A stretch of 64,000 bases of DNA. Source: Sphingobium jiangsuense (GTDB lineage: Bacteria; Pseudomonadota; Alphaproteobacteria; Sphingomonadales; Sphingomonadaceae). Location of the stretch: the NCBI RefSeq assembly GCF_014196495.1, contig NZ_JACIDT010000020.1:1-64000 (forward strand), read 5' to 3'. The translations under genes were made by a program, and so were the position numbers. The notes beneath the pieces were generated by a model that was given only the letters and a program-made list of their open reading frames with translations, had not been told where the DNA came from and ran no database searches. Positions 1-8,612 of this stretch are shown here, one piece after another. The stretch's first letter is position 1. Every line of letters starts with the position of its first letter.

Positions 1-372
1 ATAATAACCCAAACCTCTAAGACGAGGGCGAACGGAGGTCCCGCTCTAAACCTTTTCTTTTCTCCGTCATGCCAGCGAAGGCTGGCATCTCAGGAGGAGG
101 CGCGCGACATGGCCTACGGCCCCAGCGTTGACCTTCGGCCCTCCGGGTCGCTGGGGTGAAGATAAGGAAGGGTGGTAGCCCCCAAGAGCAGCCCTTCCGC
201 AAGCAGGCCTGCAAGCCTCATCATGGAAATAAGCGCAATTGCCGTTCTTCCTTAACCCCTCGAAAAGAAATGGAAATTATTATGGGCCGTCGGGCGCCTC
301 CGAATCCGCGTGAAAAGCGGGCAAAGGGGCGCTGCGATTTAAAAGATTGAAATTACGGTCGTTAACAGTGCC
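1..372. other. Non-coding leader region upstream of the EAL gene
   Basis: No credible coding region is seen here. Short open frames on both strands have no recognisable domain or convincing ribosome-binding site. The left part holds a hairpin repeat (separate entry at 65-160). The right part, roughly 200-372, is less GC-rich and contains A/T-rich stretches near 260-290 and 340-365. It probably carries the promoter of the downstream c-di-GMP gene; I could not fix -35/-10 boxes. Confidence 0.5.
65..160 (+). repeat. Two-hairpin REP-like element, copy 1 (expanded second loop)
   Basis: The first hairpin has 8-bp perfect arms at 69-76 and 81-88 with a GAAG loop, preceded by CGTC. After a spacer rich in GGAGG and GCGCGCGAC comes a second hairpin, ccccagcg at 120-127 paired with cgctgggg at 149-156. 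In other copies this second loop is 4 nt; here it is 21 nt (128-148). The right end is TGAAG instead of the TGACG seen elsewhere. The same architecture recurs at 7548, 27184, 28443 and 50405. Confidence 0.8.
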
Positions 373-2148
373 ATGGACGGATTTACGCCAGATTTCTGGG
401 CGGGGACGGAATATATTCCCTGCGAAGCGCCGTGCGATCGCGGCGAGGATGGGCGTATATCCGTGCCGTCCCCGTTGCTGACGGCCTTGCCGCATCCGGC
501 GGCTCTGGCCCAGTGGCGCAACGGCGCCATCCGCCTGCGGCAATGGAACGACCGCTTCGAGCGCAGCTTTTCCGCGATGACGCACGGCCGGGGAGAGATG
601 GACCCCGGCGCCACCGCGCGCCTGCAGGCGGAGCTCGCCAGCTTCGCCTTGTCCGGCCATGAGGTCAGCCGGTTCGAGATCGAACGCATGACCCCGCTCG
701 GCCCCGAAGTGTTCGACTGCACCCTCGCCTGGGTACGGGACCGCCAGCCGATGGACGACCAGATCCTGATCAGCGCGATCGACCGCACCGCCGACCGCCG
801 GGTCGAGGTGAGCCTGAGGCGCGAGCTGATTTCCGACAGCCTGACCGCGCTGCCAAACCGCATCGGCTTCGGCGAAGCGGTGGAGGGCGCGCTGGGCCGC
901 TGCTGCGGATCGTCGCAATGCAGCGGCGCGGCCGCGCGCTCGACGGTCGGGGTGCTCATCATCGACCTGATCCGGTTCAGCCGCATCAACGAGGCGCTGG
1001 GCACCATGGCCGGGGACGAACTGATCCTCGCTGTGGCCGCGCGGCTGAAGGCCTGCGTCGGCAACGACATCGTCCTCGCGCGGCTGGGCAGCAACGATTT
1101 CGGCATCTGCCACAGCTTCGCCACCGGCCTTGCCGGGCTGATGGCGCTCGCCAACCGCATCAACACCGCGTTCGAGGCGCCGATCCGGCTGTCCAACCTC
1201 GAAATCGCCGTCGATTGCGCGATCGGCTGCTCGCTGGCGGCGGAAGGCGATGTGGAGCCGGACCAGCTGATCCGGCAGGCGCAGACCGCCGCGCGCGTCG
1301 CCAAGACGACCGGGCGGCTGGAAATCTATCGCGCGGGCGAGCTGGGCGCGGCGCGGCAGCGGTTCTTCCTCGAAAGCCATTTGCGCGACAGCCTGCAAAG
1401 CAGCGGCCTGCACCTGATGTTCCAGCCGATCATCGACCTGTCCACATCGCATGTCACCGGGTTCGAGGCGCTGGCGCGCTGGACCCATCCGGTGCTGGGC
1501 ACCATTCCGCCCACCGATTTCATCTCCGTCGCCGAGGAATCCGGCCTCATCGTGCAGCTGGGCCGCTGGGCGTTGCAAGAGGCGGTCGAGCAGCTGCGCC
1601 GCTGGGACGAGCGGCTGGGCGAGCGCATCCCGGTGCGGATGAACGTCAACCTCTCGCCGATCCAGATGGCGCGCGACGACGTGCTCAAGATGATCGGCGA
1701 CACGCTGCGCCTGACCGGCGTGGACGGCGAGCGGCTGACCGTCGAGCTGACCGAGAGCGCGCTCGTCAGCGATCCGGCCAATTGCTCCTTCCTGCTCGAT
1801 GCGCTCAAGCGGTCGCACATCGCCATCGCGATGGACGATTTCGGCACCGGCTATTCCAACATGGCCAGCCTGCAAAGCCTGCCCATCGACATGCTGAAGA
1901 TCGACCGCAGCTTCGTGTCGGACATGATGGCCGACCACGACAAGCTGGAGATCGTGCGCGCGATCCTGTCGCTGGCCGAGGCGCTGGGGATGAAGGCGAC
2001 CGCCGAGGGGATCGAGGATGCCGACGTCGCCGCCAAGTTGCAGGAAATGGGCTGCACCTTCGGCCAGGGCTATTATTTCGCGCGGCCGATGACCGCCGAT
2101 CAGGCGTTCGACTATTGGTCGGCGCGCTCGGCCTCCGCCACGCACTGA
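373..2148 (+). CDS. EAL-domain c-di-GMP phosphodiesterase with degenerate GGDEF domain
   Basis: A 591-residue predicted signalling protein that probably hydrolyses cyclic di-GMP. The order is an N-terminal sensor-like segment (about 40-145, PAS-like spacing, unproven), a GGDEF-type domain (about 150-320) and an EAL domain (about 335-585). The EAL domain looks catalytically complete: E365 in the EAL motif, N426, E458, D488-D489, K509, E545 and Q565 in GQGYYFARP. The GGDEF signature is replaced by GSNDF at 239-243, so cyclase activity is unlikely and the domain may instead be regulatory. No signal peptide or membrane segment is seen, suggesting a cytosolic protein. The gene stands alone. Its 3' end overlaps the convergent cca gene by 37 bp. 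Confidence 0.93.
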   Translation: MDGFTPDFWAGTEYIPCEAPCDRGEDGRISVPSPLLTALPHPAALAQWRNGAIRLRQWNDRFERSFSAMTHGRGEMDPGATARLQAELASFALSGHEVSRFEIERMTPLGPEVFDCTLAWVRDRQPMDDQILISAIDRTADRRVEVSLRRELISDSLTALPNRIGFGEAVEGALGRCCGSSQCSGAAARSTVGVLIIDLIRFSRINEALGTMAGDELILAVAARLKACVGNDIVLARLGSNDFGICHSFATGLAGLMALANRINTAFEAPIRLSNLEIAVDCAIGCSLAAEGDVEPDQLIRQAQTAARVAKTTGRLEIYRAGELGAARQRFFLESHLRDSLQSSGLHLMFQPIIDLSTSHVTGFEALARWTHPVLGTIPPTDFISVAEESGLIVQLGRWALQEAVEQLRRWDERLGERIPVRMNVNLSPIQMARDDVLKMIGDTLRLTGVDGERLTVELTESALVSDPANCSFLLDALKRSHIAIAMDDFGTGYSNMASLQSLPIDMLKIDRSFVSDMMADHDKLEIVRAILSLAEALGMKATAEGIEDADVAAKLQEMGCTFGQGYYFARPMTADQAFDYWSARSASATH

Positions 2149-3329
2149 GCCGCCAGCGCCTGCGCGACCTCACGCGGGGGGAAGCCCGCCGCGATCCATT
2201 TCTCCCTGATCGCGCCCAGCAGCCGCGCCACCGCCGGGCCGGGCTGCACGCCCAGCGCCAGCAGATCCTTGCCGCCGACCGGGAAGTCGGGCACCTGCCA
2301 GTCGCGCAGGCCCGCCACTTCCTCGACCGGCGTGTCGGCATCGAGCAGCAGATGATCGATCGCGCCGTCCCGCCCGATGCGGAAGGCCAGCTCCCGCGCG
2401 TCGCCATGGGCGGGCGGCGGGGTCAGCGCGGCGGCGATGCGCTTGCGCGCCTTGTTCGACATTTTGAGCCGCGCGGCGACCTTCTCCGCCGCCTCGGCAT
2501 CGGGCGGCAGCAGCGCGGCGAGGCGCAACTGGGGCGAGGGCGGCAGACCGGCCGCGCTTTCCCGCGCCATCAGCCGTTCCAGCCGTTCCAGCCCGGCGCG
2601 GCTGATTTCCGGCAGCACCGGCAGGAAGATGCCGCCCTCGATCATCAGGTCCAGCACCGCGCAAGGGTCGGGCAGCGCCAGCAGCTTCATCACCTCGTCG
2701 GCGATGCGCTCGCGCGACAGCGCCATCAGGCTGTTGGCCTGATCGACGCAGGCGGCGTAAGAGGCCGCGTCGGGCGGCAGCGCGCCGAAGCGGGCGAGGA
2801 AGCGGAAATAGCGCAATATGCGCAGATGATCCTCGGCGATCCTCGCGCGCGGGTCGCCGATGAAGCGCACCTGCCGCGCGGCCAGATCCTCAAGCCCGCC
2901 GAAATAATCGTGGACCTCCCCGGTCAGCGGGCTGGCGTAGAGCGCGTTCATCGTGAAGTCGCGCCGCGCCGCATCCTCGCGCCAGTCGTCGGTATAAGCG
3001 ATGGTCGCGCGCCGCCCGTCGGTGCTGACGTCGCGGCGCAGCGTGGTGATCTCGACCGGGTGATGATCGGGCAGCACGGCGGTGATTGTGCCATGGGCGA
3101 TGCCGGTCGGCACCGCCTTCATCCCCCCGGCCTCCACCCGCCGCATCACCTCTTCGGGCGGGAATATGGTCGCAAGGTCGATGTCGCTGACCGGAATGGC
3201 GAGCAGCCCGTCGCGCACCACGCCGCCCACCAGCCGCACGCTGTCCCCCTCCACATCCAGCAGGCGGCACAACTCGTCGAAGCCGGGGCGGTGCCGCCAC
3301 GCCGCGTCAGGCAGCGATGTCGTCGTCAT
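2112..3329 (-). CDS. cca: CCA-adding tRNA nucleotidyltransferase
   Basis: A 405-residue enzyme of the class II nucleotidyltransferase/poly(A) polymerase head family that adds or repairs the CCA end of tRNAs. Visible motifs are LVGGVVRD at 33-40, the metal-binding DxD at D49 and D51, RRDFTMNALY at 122-131 and the neck motif GDPRARIAEDHLRILR at 158-173. It ends in a helical C-terminal half. Alphaproteobacterial members are annotated either as CCA transferase or as poly(A) polymerase-like; the family supports the tRNA role but does not prove it. The start lies 23 bp inside the upstream Nudix gene, so the two are probably cotranscribed and coupled. The 3' end overlaps the convergent EAL gene. Confidence 0.93.
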   Translation of the reverse strand: MTTTSLPDAAWRHRPGFDELCRLLDVEGDSVRLVGGVVRDGLLAIPVSDIDLATIFPPEEVMRRVEAGGMKAVPTGIAHGTITAVLPDHHPVEITTLRRDVSTDGRRATIAYTDDWREDAARRDFTMNALYASPLTGEVHDYFGGLEDLAARQVRFIGDPRARIAEDHLRILRYFRFLARFGALPPDAASYAACVDQANSLMALSRERIADEVMKLLALPDPCAVLDLMIEGGIFLPVLPEISRAGLERLERLMARESAAGLPPSPQLRLAALLPPDAEAAEKVAARLKMSNKARKRIAAALTPPPAHGDARELAFRIGRDGAIDHLLLDADTPVEEVAGLRDWQVPDFPVGGKDLLALGVQPGPAVARLLGAIREKWIAAGFPPREVAQALAAQCVAEAERADQ

Positions 3330-3966
3330 AGCCCAGCCGCTTCGACAGATTGGCGATGATGGCGGCGGTTATGCCCCATATGCGGTAATCCTCCCAGAAT
3401 ATCTCGTAATAATGGTGGAGCGCCCCGGCGAGCTGCACTTCCCGCCTTATCCTGTTGGCTGGATCGAGCAGAAAGTCGAGCGGAACCTCGAACAGCGCCT
3501 CGACCTCCGCCTCATGCACGCGGAAGGGCAGGTCGGGCGGGATGACGCCCAGCACCGGCACTATGTCGAAGCCGGTGAAGGTCTGGTAGCGGTCCGATAT
3601 GCCGACGACCTCGACATGGGCGGGGGGCAGAGCGATTTCCTCCTCCGCCTCGCGCAGCGCGGCGGCGATGGCATCCTTGTCCTGCATGTCGACCCGTCCG
3701 CCGGGAAAGGCGACCTGCCCGGCATGCTTGCGCAGATGCGAGGCGCGGCGGGTCAGGATGACGCCGGGGGAAGGCCGGTCGGTGATCGCGACGAGCACCG
3801 CCGCCGGGGCGAACCGCATGGGCCCACGCGACGGGCCGGCGGGGATTTCCGAACCGGCGGGCGAGTCCGCCGCGATCACGCCGATGCGCGTGTCCGCCAG
3901 CGTGACGGAGAGGGGGCGGGCATGGCCTTCGTGCAATCGTGTCCGCAATTGCGCGGCCAGCGTCAT
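3307..3966 (-). CDS. Nudix hydrolase, CoA pyrophosphatase type
   Basis: A 219-residue Nudix protein of the CoA/acyl-CoA diphosphatase subgroup. The subgroup signature LTRRASHLRKHAGQVAFPGG precedes and runs into the Nudix box. That box reads GGRVD, then REAEEEI, at residues 89-111, with all metal-binding glutamates present. The expected reaction is cleavage of CoA to 4'-phosphopantetheine and 3',5'-ADP. I chose the ATG at 3966 because it overlaps the stop of the upstream DUF1285 gene as ATGA. A longer in-frame start at 4005 would run far into that gene. Sphingomonad genomes often keep the order DUF1285-Nudix-cca, consistent with one operon. Confidence 0.9.
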   Translation of the reverse strand: MTLAAQLRTRLHEGHARPLSVTLADTRIGVIAADSPAGSEIPAGPSRGPMRFAPAAVLVAITDRPSPGVILTRRASHLRKHAGQVAFPGGRVDMQDKDAIAAALREAEEEIALPPAHVEVVGISDRYQTFTGFDIVPVLGVIPPDLPFRVHEAEVEALFEVPLDFLLDPANRIRREVQLAGALHHYYEIFWEDYRIWGITAAIIANLSKRLGYDDDIAA

Positions 3967-4538
3967 CGGCCCGGTTCCAGCGGGAAGAAGTGGCCGCAAC
4001 TCCACAGGCCAATGGGGCCGTTGCCCTTGTCGGCCTCATGCATGGCGATATGCGCCAGTTCGTAGAAGACCGGGCGCGCGATCAGCGCCTCCAGCCCGCG
4101 GCGGACGTGCAGATAGGGGCGCGGCTCCTCCGCCGTTCCCCGCATGCGGATCGCATGATCGGCATTGGCGGTCACCGGCTCCCCGGTGTTGAGCCGGAAG
4201 GCGAGGCGGCGTTCGGCGCCGCTGCCCTCGCTGTTCAGGGTGACGGCCAGAAAGGGCGCGTCGTCGACAGCGATGGAAAGCTTTTCGGCCGGGGTCACCA
4301 GCACATGGCTGCCGTCCTCCTCGCGCCGCAGGATGGTGGAAAACAGGCGCACCATTTCCGGGCGGCCGATCGGCGAGCCCTGATGATACCAGGTGCCGTC
4401 GGCGGCGATCCGCATCTCGCTGTCGCCGCAATGATCGGGATGCCATTGATCGACCGGCGGCAGACGCTGTTCCTGCTCGAAACGGGCAATCTCGCTCAAG
4501 GAAAGAGCGGAAAAATCAGGCATCGGCTTCATGGGCAT
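3963..4538 (-). CDS. DUF1285 family protein
   Basis: A 191-residue cytosolic protein recognised as DUF1285 by the segment around DQWHPDHCGDSEMRIAADGTWYHQGSPI, followed by a beta-rich body ending in LWSCGHFFPLEPG. No catalytic function is established for the family as far as I know. I prefer the ATG at 4538 (or 4532); an upstream in-frame ATG at 4604 would add 22 residues unlike the family. The stop overlaps the Nudix start (ATGA), arguing for coupling. The rarA stop lies 66 bp upstream, so this may be the middle gene of a long leftward operon. Confidence 0.85.
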   Translation of the reverse strand: MPMKPMPDFSALSLSEIARFEQEQRLPPVDQWHPDHCGDSEMRIAADGTWYHQGSPIGRPEMVRLFSTILRREEDGSHVLVTPAEKLSIAVDDAPFLAVTLNSEGSGAERRLAFRLNTGEPVTANADHAIRMRGTAEEPRPYLHVRRGLEALIARPVFYELAHIAMHEADKGNGPIGLWSCGHFFPLEPGR

Positions 4539-4604
4539 GGTGCAAAAGATAGGGTGGGCGGCTCGATATCGCAAAGGGTATTTGAATTTGTTGTTGATAA
4601 TCAA

Positions 4605-5924
4605 CTATTTGTTTTTTCCTTTTCGCAATTCGTCCCACCAGGCGATGCGTTCCGCTATCCGTTTTTCGAAGCCGCGATCGGTCGGCGCGTAAAAGACCTG
4701 CGGCGTCATTTCCTCCGGCCAGTAATTGTCGCCGGAAAACCCCTCCGGCGCGTCATGATCGTAGGAATAGCCTTCGCCATAGCCGATCTGCTTCATCAGC
4801 TTCGTCGGCGCGTTGAGGATATTGGGCGGCGGCATCAGCGATCCGGTTTCCCGCGCGGCCTTCCACGATGCCTTTTGCGCGGCGTAGGCGGCGTTGGATT
4901 TGGGCGCGGTCGCGCAATAGAGGCAGGCCTGCACGATCGCCAGCTCCCCCTCCGGCGAACCGAGGAAATCATAGGCATCCTTCGCCGCGAGCGCCTGCAC
5001 CAGCGCCTGCGGGTCGGCAAGGCCGATATCCTCGACCGCGAAGCGCACGATCCGCCGCAGCACGTAGAGCGGCTCTTCCCCCGCCACCAGCATGCGCGCC
5101 AGATAATAGAGCGCGGCCTGCGGATCCGACCCGCGCAGCGATTTGTGGAGCGCGGAGATGAGGTTGTAATGGCCCTCGCGGTCCTTGTCGTACACGGCCA
5201 TGCGCCGGTGCAGCAGCGCGGAGAGACCCGCCGGGTCGAGCGGCGCGTCGATCCGCACCGAAAACAGCGTTTCCGCCTGGTTGAGCAGGAAGCGTCCGTC
5301 GCCGTCCGCGCTGGCGATCAGCGCCTCGCGCGCCGCCGCATCGACCGGCAGCGGGCGGTCCATCAATGCCTCCGCGCGTTCCAGCAGGCGTTCGAGCGCG
5401 GCTGCGTCCAGCCGCCGCAGGATCAGCACCTGCGCGCGGGAAAGCAGCGCGGCGTTGAGCTCGAAGCTCGGATTCTCGGTCGTCGCCCCGATCAGCGTGA
5501 TCGTGCCGTCCTCGACATAGGGCAGGAAGCCGTCCTGCTGCGAGCGGTTGAAGCGGTGGATCTCGTCCACGAACAGCAGGGTGCGCTGCCCCAGCCGGGC
5601 ATGCTCGCGCGCGGCGGCGAAGATCTTCTTGAGGTCGGCGACGCCGCTGAACACAGCCGAAACCGGCACGAAGCGCATGCCCACCGCATCGGCCAGCAAA
5701 CGCGCGATCGTCGTCTTGCCGGTGCCGGGCGGACCCCAGAGGATGATCGAGGAGAGCTTGCCCGCCGCCACCATCCGGCCGATCGCGCCATCCGGGCCGG
5801 TCAGATGTTCCTGACCCACCACGTCCTCCAGCCGCGCGGGGCGCAGCCGGTCGGCCAGCGGGGCGTTTTCCGCCGTGGTGGGGGAGGAGGGCTGTACCGG
5901 GTCGTCTCCGAACAGGTCCGCCAT
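4605..5924 (-). CDS. rarA: Replication-associated recombination protein A (AAA+ ATPase)
   Basis: A 439-residue AAA+ ATPase of the RarA/MgsA/WRNIP1 family, which acts at stalled replication forks. The Walker A motif GPPGTGKT is at 64-71 and Walker B LLFVDEIH at 116-123, followed by the family motif RFNRSQQDGFLP and sensor-1 region GATTENPSF. The C-terminal part carries the MgsA-type tetramerisation domain, ending FYAPTDRGFEKRIAERIAWWDELR. Length and motif order match the family. It follows the glycosyltransferase gene with an 8-bp gap, so the two may be cotranscribed although their functions are unrelated. Confidence 0.96.
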   Translation of the reverse strand: MADLFGDDPVQPSSPTTAENAPLADRLRPARLEDVVGQEHLTGPDGAIGRMVAAGKLSSIILWGPPGTGKTTIARLLADAVGMRFVPVSAVFSGVADLKKIFAAAREHARLGQRTLLFVDEIHRFNRSQQDGFLPYVEDGTITLIGATTENPSFELNAALLSRAQVLILRRLDAAALERLLERAEALMDRPLPVDAAAREALIASADGDGRFLLNQAETLFSVRIDAPLDPAGLSALLHRRMAVYDKDREGHYNLISALHKSLRGSDPQAALYYLARMLVAGEEPLYVLRRIVRFAVEDIGLADPQALVQALAAKDAYDFLGSPEGELAIVQACLYCATAPKSNAAYAAQKASWKAARETGSLMPPPNILNAPTKLMKQIGYGEGYSYDHDAPEGFSGDNYWPEEMTPQVFYAPTDRGFEKRIAERIAWWDELRKGKNK

Positions 5925-5932
5925 GGCTTGTC

Positions 5933-7084
5933 CTATTTCTTCCGGCTCGTCGCGATCAGCCGTTTATAGGCGTCGAGCACGGCCTCGTTGATCGGGTCCC
6001 AGTGATAACGCTCGGCTTCGAGAGAAGATGCCTGCGCGTGGCGGATGCGCAGCTCCGGATCGCGCACATAGCTTTCCAGCCGGTCGGCAAAGGCGGATAC
6101 CGCGCCCGGCTCGCACAGGAAGCCGGTGCGCCCGTCCTGGATGATGGTGGAGCTGCCGGTCGCCCGCGCGCCCAGCGCGGGCACGGCGCAGGCCATCGCC
6201 TCCAGCGTCACATTGCCGAAGGTTTCGGTGACGGACGGGTTGAACAGCACGTCCATGCTCGCCACCGCGCGGGCAAGCGCCTCATTGGCCTGAAAGCCGA
6301 CGAACACCGCGCCGGGCAGACGATCCTCGAACCAGCCGCGGGCGGGGCCGTCGCCGACGACGAGCACGCGATGGGGCACGCTGCGGCGTTTCAGCACGTC
6401 GATGGTTTCGGAAAAGACGTCCAGCCCCTTTTCCATCACCAGCCTGCCGAGAAAGCCGATCACCACCTCCCCGTCGCCGATGCCGAGGTCGCGGCGCCAT
6501 GCCAGATCGCGGCGGTTGGGGTTGAACAGGCTGTGATCGATGCCCCGCGACCAGAGCGAGATGTCGTAGTTCATCCGCTGCGCGCGCAGCACCTGCGCGA
6601 AGCTTTCCGACGGCGCGACCAGCGCGTCGCAGCGGCGGTAGAGGCGGCGGAGGATCGCCGTCGCCACCGGCTCCAGAAAGGAGAGGTTGTAATAGCGGAA
6701 ATAGGTTTCGAAATGGGTGTGGACGCTGGCCAGCACCGGCACCCCGCGCGCCCGCGCCCAGCTGACCGCGCGATGGGCCGACGGGTCGGGGCTGGAGATA
6801 TGGACGATATCGGGGTTGAACCGGCCCAGATCGCGCCGCACGCGCGGGCACAGGCCCAGCGGAATGCGATATTCGGCGCGGCCGGGTATGGAAATGCTCG
6901 GCAGGCTGACCAGATCGCCGGTCGGCGCGAAGGCGGGCCGGGCGACCGTCGGCGAATAGACGCGAACCTGCGCCCCCTGCCGCAGCAGATAGCCGACAAG
7001 GGTGTTCAGCGCGCGGTTGGCGCCGTCGCGGACATAATTATAATTGCCACTGAACAGCGCGACGCGAAGGGGAGCGGACGACAT
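5933..7084 (-). CDS. Glycosyltransferase family 4 (GT-B)
   Basis: A 383-residue retaining glycosyltransferase of the GT4 type. The N-terminal Rossmann half starts LRVALFSGNYNYVRDGANRAL. The C-terminal half carries the E-x7-E donor-site motif in VTETFGNVTLEAMA. Close relatives transfer mannose or sulfoquinovose to glycolipids (MgtA/PimB/SQD2 group), but the donor and acceptor cannot be read here. I take the ATG at 7084. An in-frame extension to 7186 encodes a Pro/Arg-rich segment outside the fold and would nearly reach the divergent HNH gene. It lies just upstream of rarA. Confidence 0.88.
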   Translation of the reverse strand: MSSAPLRVALFSGNYNYVRDGANRALNTLVGYLLRQGAQVRVYSPTVARPAFAPTGDLVSLPSISIPGRAEYRIPLGLCPRVRRDLGRFNPDIVHISSPDPSAHRAVSWARARGVPVLASVHTHFETYFRYYNLSFLEPVATAILRRLYRRCDALVAPSESFAQVLRAQRMNYDISLWSRGIDHSLFNPNRRDLAWRRDLGIGDGEVVIGFLGRLVMEKGLDVFSETIDVLKRRSVPHRVLVVGDGPARGWFEDRLPGAVFVGFQANEALARAVASMDVLFNPSVTETFGNVTLEAMACAVPALGARATGSSTIIQDGRTGFLCEPGAVSAFADRLESYVRDPELRIRHAQASSLEAERYHWDPINEAVLDAYKRLIATSRKK

Positions 7085-7188
7085 GCGGCCTCTATAGACA
7101 GCGGCCGGAAGAACGCAAAGTAAAGAGGAGCGCGGGGGCGCGCGCGGGCCGATTTTTTGCGCGAAACTGTGGTGAAAGGGCTGCATAT

Positions 7189-7488
7189 TTGACCGGTGCG
7201 GGAACAGGCGGAGAAGGGCTTTGCTGGCTGTGCGGCCGGCCGCTGGGCGCCCGTGTCGAATGGCATCATCCGGTGCCGAAAAGCCGGGGAGGGCGCGCGA
7301 TGGTGCCGGTGCATCCGCTCTGCCACCGGACGATCCACGCTTGTTTCACCAATGCGGAGCTGGCGAGGCTGCCCCCGCTTCCCGACGCACTGAAGGAACG
7401 CGAGGCGATGGCCCGCTTCCTGCGCTGGATCGCGGACAAGCCGCCGGATTTCCATGTTCCGACGTATAAGGGGAGGGGTGGCGGATAA
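7189..7488 (+). CDS. Small HNH-type nuclease-like protein (TTG start)
   Basis: A 99-residue protein with a compact HNH/zinc-ribbon layout: C12-x2-C15, then EWHHPVPKSRGG (H26, H27) and HPLCHRTIH with C45, H46 and H50. These are the metal and catalytic positions expected for HNH proteins. It is probably a stand-alone HNH nuclease or HNH-like fold; the substrate is unknown. The start is a TTG at 7189, as no ATG is available before the first cysteine. It is divergent from the glycosyltransferase gene and is followed by a REP-like repeat. The second half, rich in hydrophobic and acidic residues, looks helical. Confidence 0.75.
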   Translation: MTGAGTGGEGLCWLCGRPLGARVEWHHPVPKSRGGRAMVPVHPLCHRTIHACFTNAELARLPPLPDALKEREAMARFLRWIADKPPDFHVPTYKGRGGG

Positions 7489-7547
7489 TGTGCGGACGCG
7501 TGGTTGCGGATGACGGTTTGGCGTAGCTGGCGGACCTTCGCCTCTAC

Positions 7548-7625
7548 CGTCACCCCAGCGCAGGCTGGGGTCTCAGGCCATGGCGCGCGCCGCCTCCCAA
7601 GATGCCAGCCTGCAATGGCATGACG
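7548..7625 (-). repeat. Two-hairpin REP-like element, copy 2
   Basis: Relative to copy 1 this lies in reverse orientation. It begins CGTCA, then a ccccagc/gctgggg hairpin. A spacer containing GGCGCGCGCC follows, then an atgccagc/ggcat hairpin with one mismatch, ending TGACG. It is preceded by the leader GGCGGACCTTCGCCTCTAC, also seen before 27184 and 55127. It fills most of the gap between the HNH gene and corC. Confidence 0.8.
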
Positions 7626-7677
7626 GGATAGGAATGGCAAGGATTGGCCGAAACCCGCTCTACAGCGAACGACGGGA

Positions 7678-8604
7678 TCAGCTTTCCCCATCCTCCCTTT
7701 GCGCCGGGGGGTGGAGCCGCAGGCGCTTGACCCGGCGCGGATCGGCGGCGACGATTTCCAGGCGCCAGCCGCTCTGCGCGTGGGTCAATATCTCGCCCAC
7801 TTGCGGCACATGCCCGGCGATCACGAAGGCGAGGCCGCCCAGCGTGTCGACATCCTCCTCCACCTCTGCAAGGCGCGGATCGAGTTCTTCGGCCACATCG
7901 TCCAGCTCCGCGCGGGCGTCGGCTTCCCACAGGCCGTCCTCCAGCGCGACGAGCATCTGCTCCGGCGTCTCGTCATGCTCGTCCTCGACCTCGCCGACGA
8001 TCACCTCGATCAGGTCCTCGAAGGTCAGCAGCCCTTCGGTGCCGGAATATTCATCGAGCACGATGGCCAGATGGGTGCGCTTGGCCCGCATCTCCGCCAT
8101 CAGATCGAGAATGCCCATGGTTTCAGGGACATAGAGCGGTTGCCTGATAAATGGTTCCAGCGTTCGGGGCGGCGTGCCGCCCTGCGCGATCGCCGCGAAG
8201 GCGTCGCGCACATGGATCATGCCGACGATGGTGTCGAGCGTGCCGCGATAGACGGGGATGCGGCTGTGCCCTGCCTCCACGAACAGCGCGGCGAGATCGG
8301 CGAAGCTGGCGCCTTCCTCTATCGCGATGATGTCGGCGCGGGGCACCGCTATGTCGTCGACGGTATGCTCGCTGAAATGCAGCAGGTTGCGGAGCATCTG
8401 GCGCTCCAGCGGCGAGAGGTCGCCCTTGCCGCCGGGCTGGCGGTTCTCCTCCGCCTCCTCGTCATATTCGTCGATCGCGTCTTCCAGTTCGCGGCGCAGG
8501 CTCTGCTCGCCGCCTTCTCCGAACAGCAGGGCCTTCAGGCCCCGCCATATACTGCCTTCGCTACTGTCCGCTTCCTTCGAACCGGACGCGCTTTCTTCCG
8601 CCAT
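7678..8604 (-). CDS. corC: CorC/HlyC-family CBS-pair protein
   Basis: A 308-residue hemolysin C/CorC-like protein. A short acidic N-terminal region is followed by two CBS domains (about 75-200, with IPVYRGTLDTIVGMIHVRDAF and the second ending EYSGTEGLLTFEDLIEVIVGEVEDEHDE). A C-terminal CorC_HlyC transporter-associated domain ends RLRLHPP. The family is associated with magnesium/cobalt efflux or with binding adenosine ligands; the precise role is not certain. I chose the ATG at 8604 over a TTG at 8616. It lies 8 bp after ybeY in the order phoH-ybeY-corC that is widespread in proteobacteria. Confidence 0.92.
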   Translation of the reverse strand: MAEESASGSKEADSSEGSIWRGLKALLFGEGGEQSLRRELEDAIDEYDEEAEENRQPGGKGDLSPLERQMLRNLLHFSEHTVDDIAVPRADIIAIEEGASFADLAALFVEAGHSRIPVYRGTLDTIVGMIHVRDAFAAIAQGGTPPRTLEPFIRQPLYVPETMGILDLMAEMRAKRTHLAIVLDEYSGTEGLLTFEDLIEVIVGEVEDEHDETPEQMLVALEDGLWEADARAELDDVAEELDPRLAEVEEDVDTLGGLAFVIAGHVPQVGEILTHAQSGWRLEIVAADPRRVKRLRLHPPAQREDGES

Positions 8605-8612
8605 GGCGCTCT

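Noticed and set aside
280-2145. A 621-codon open frame antisense to the EAL gene
   Set aside because: No recognisable domain; the sense frame has full EAL catalytic residues.
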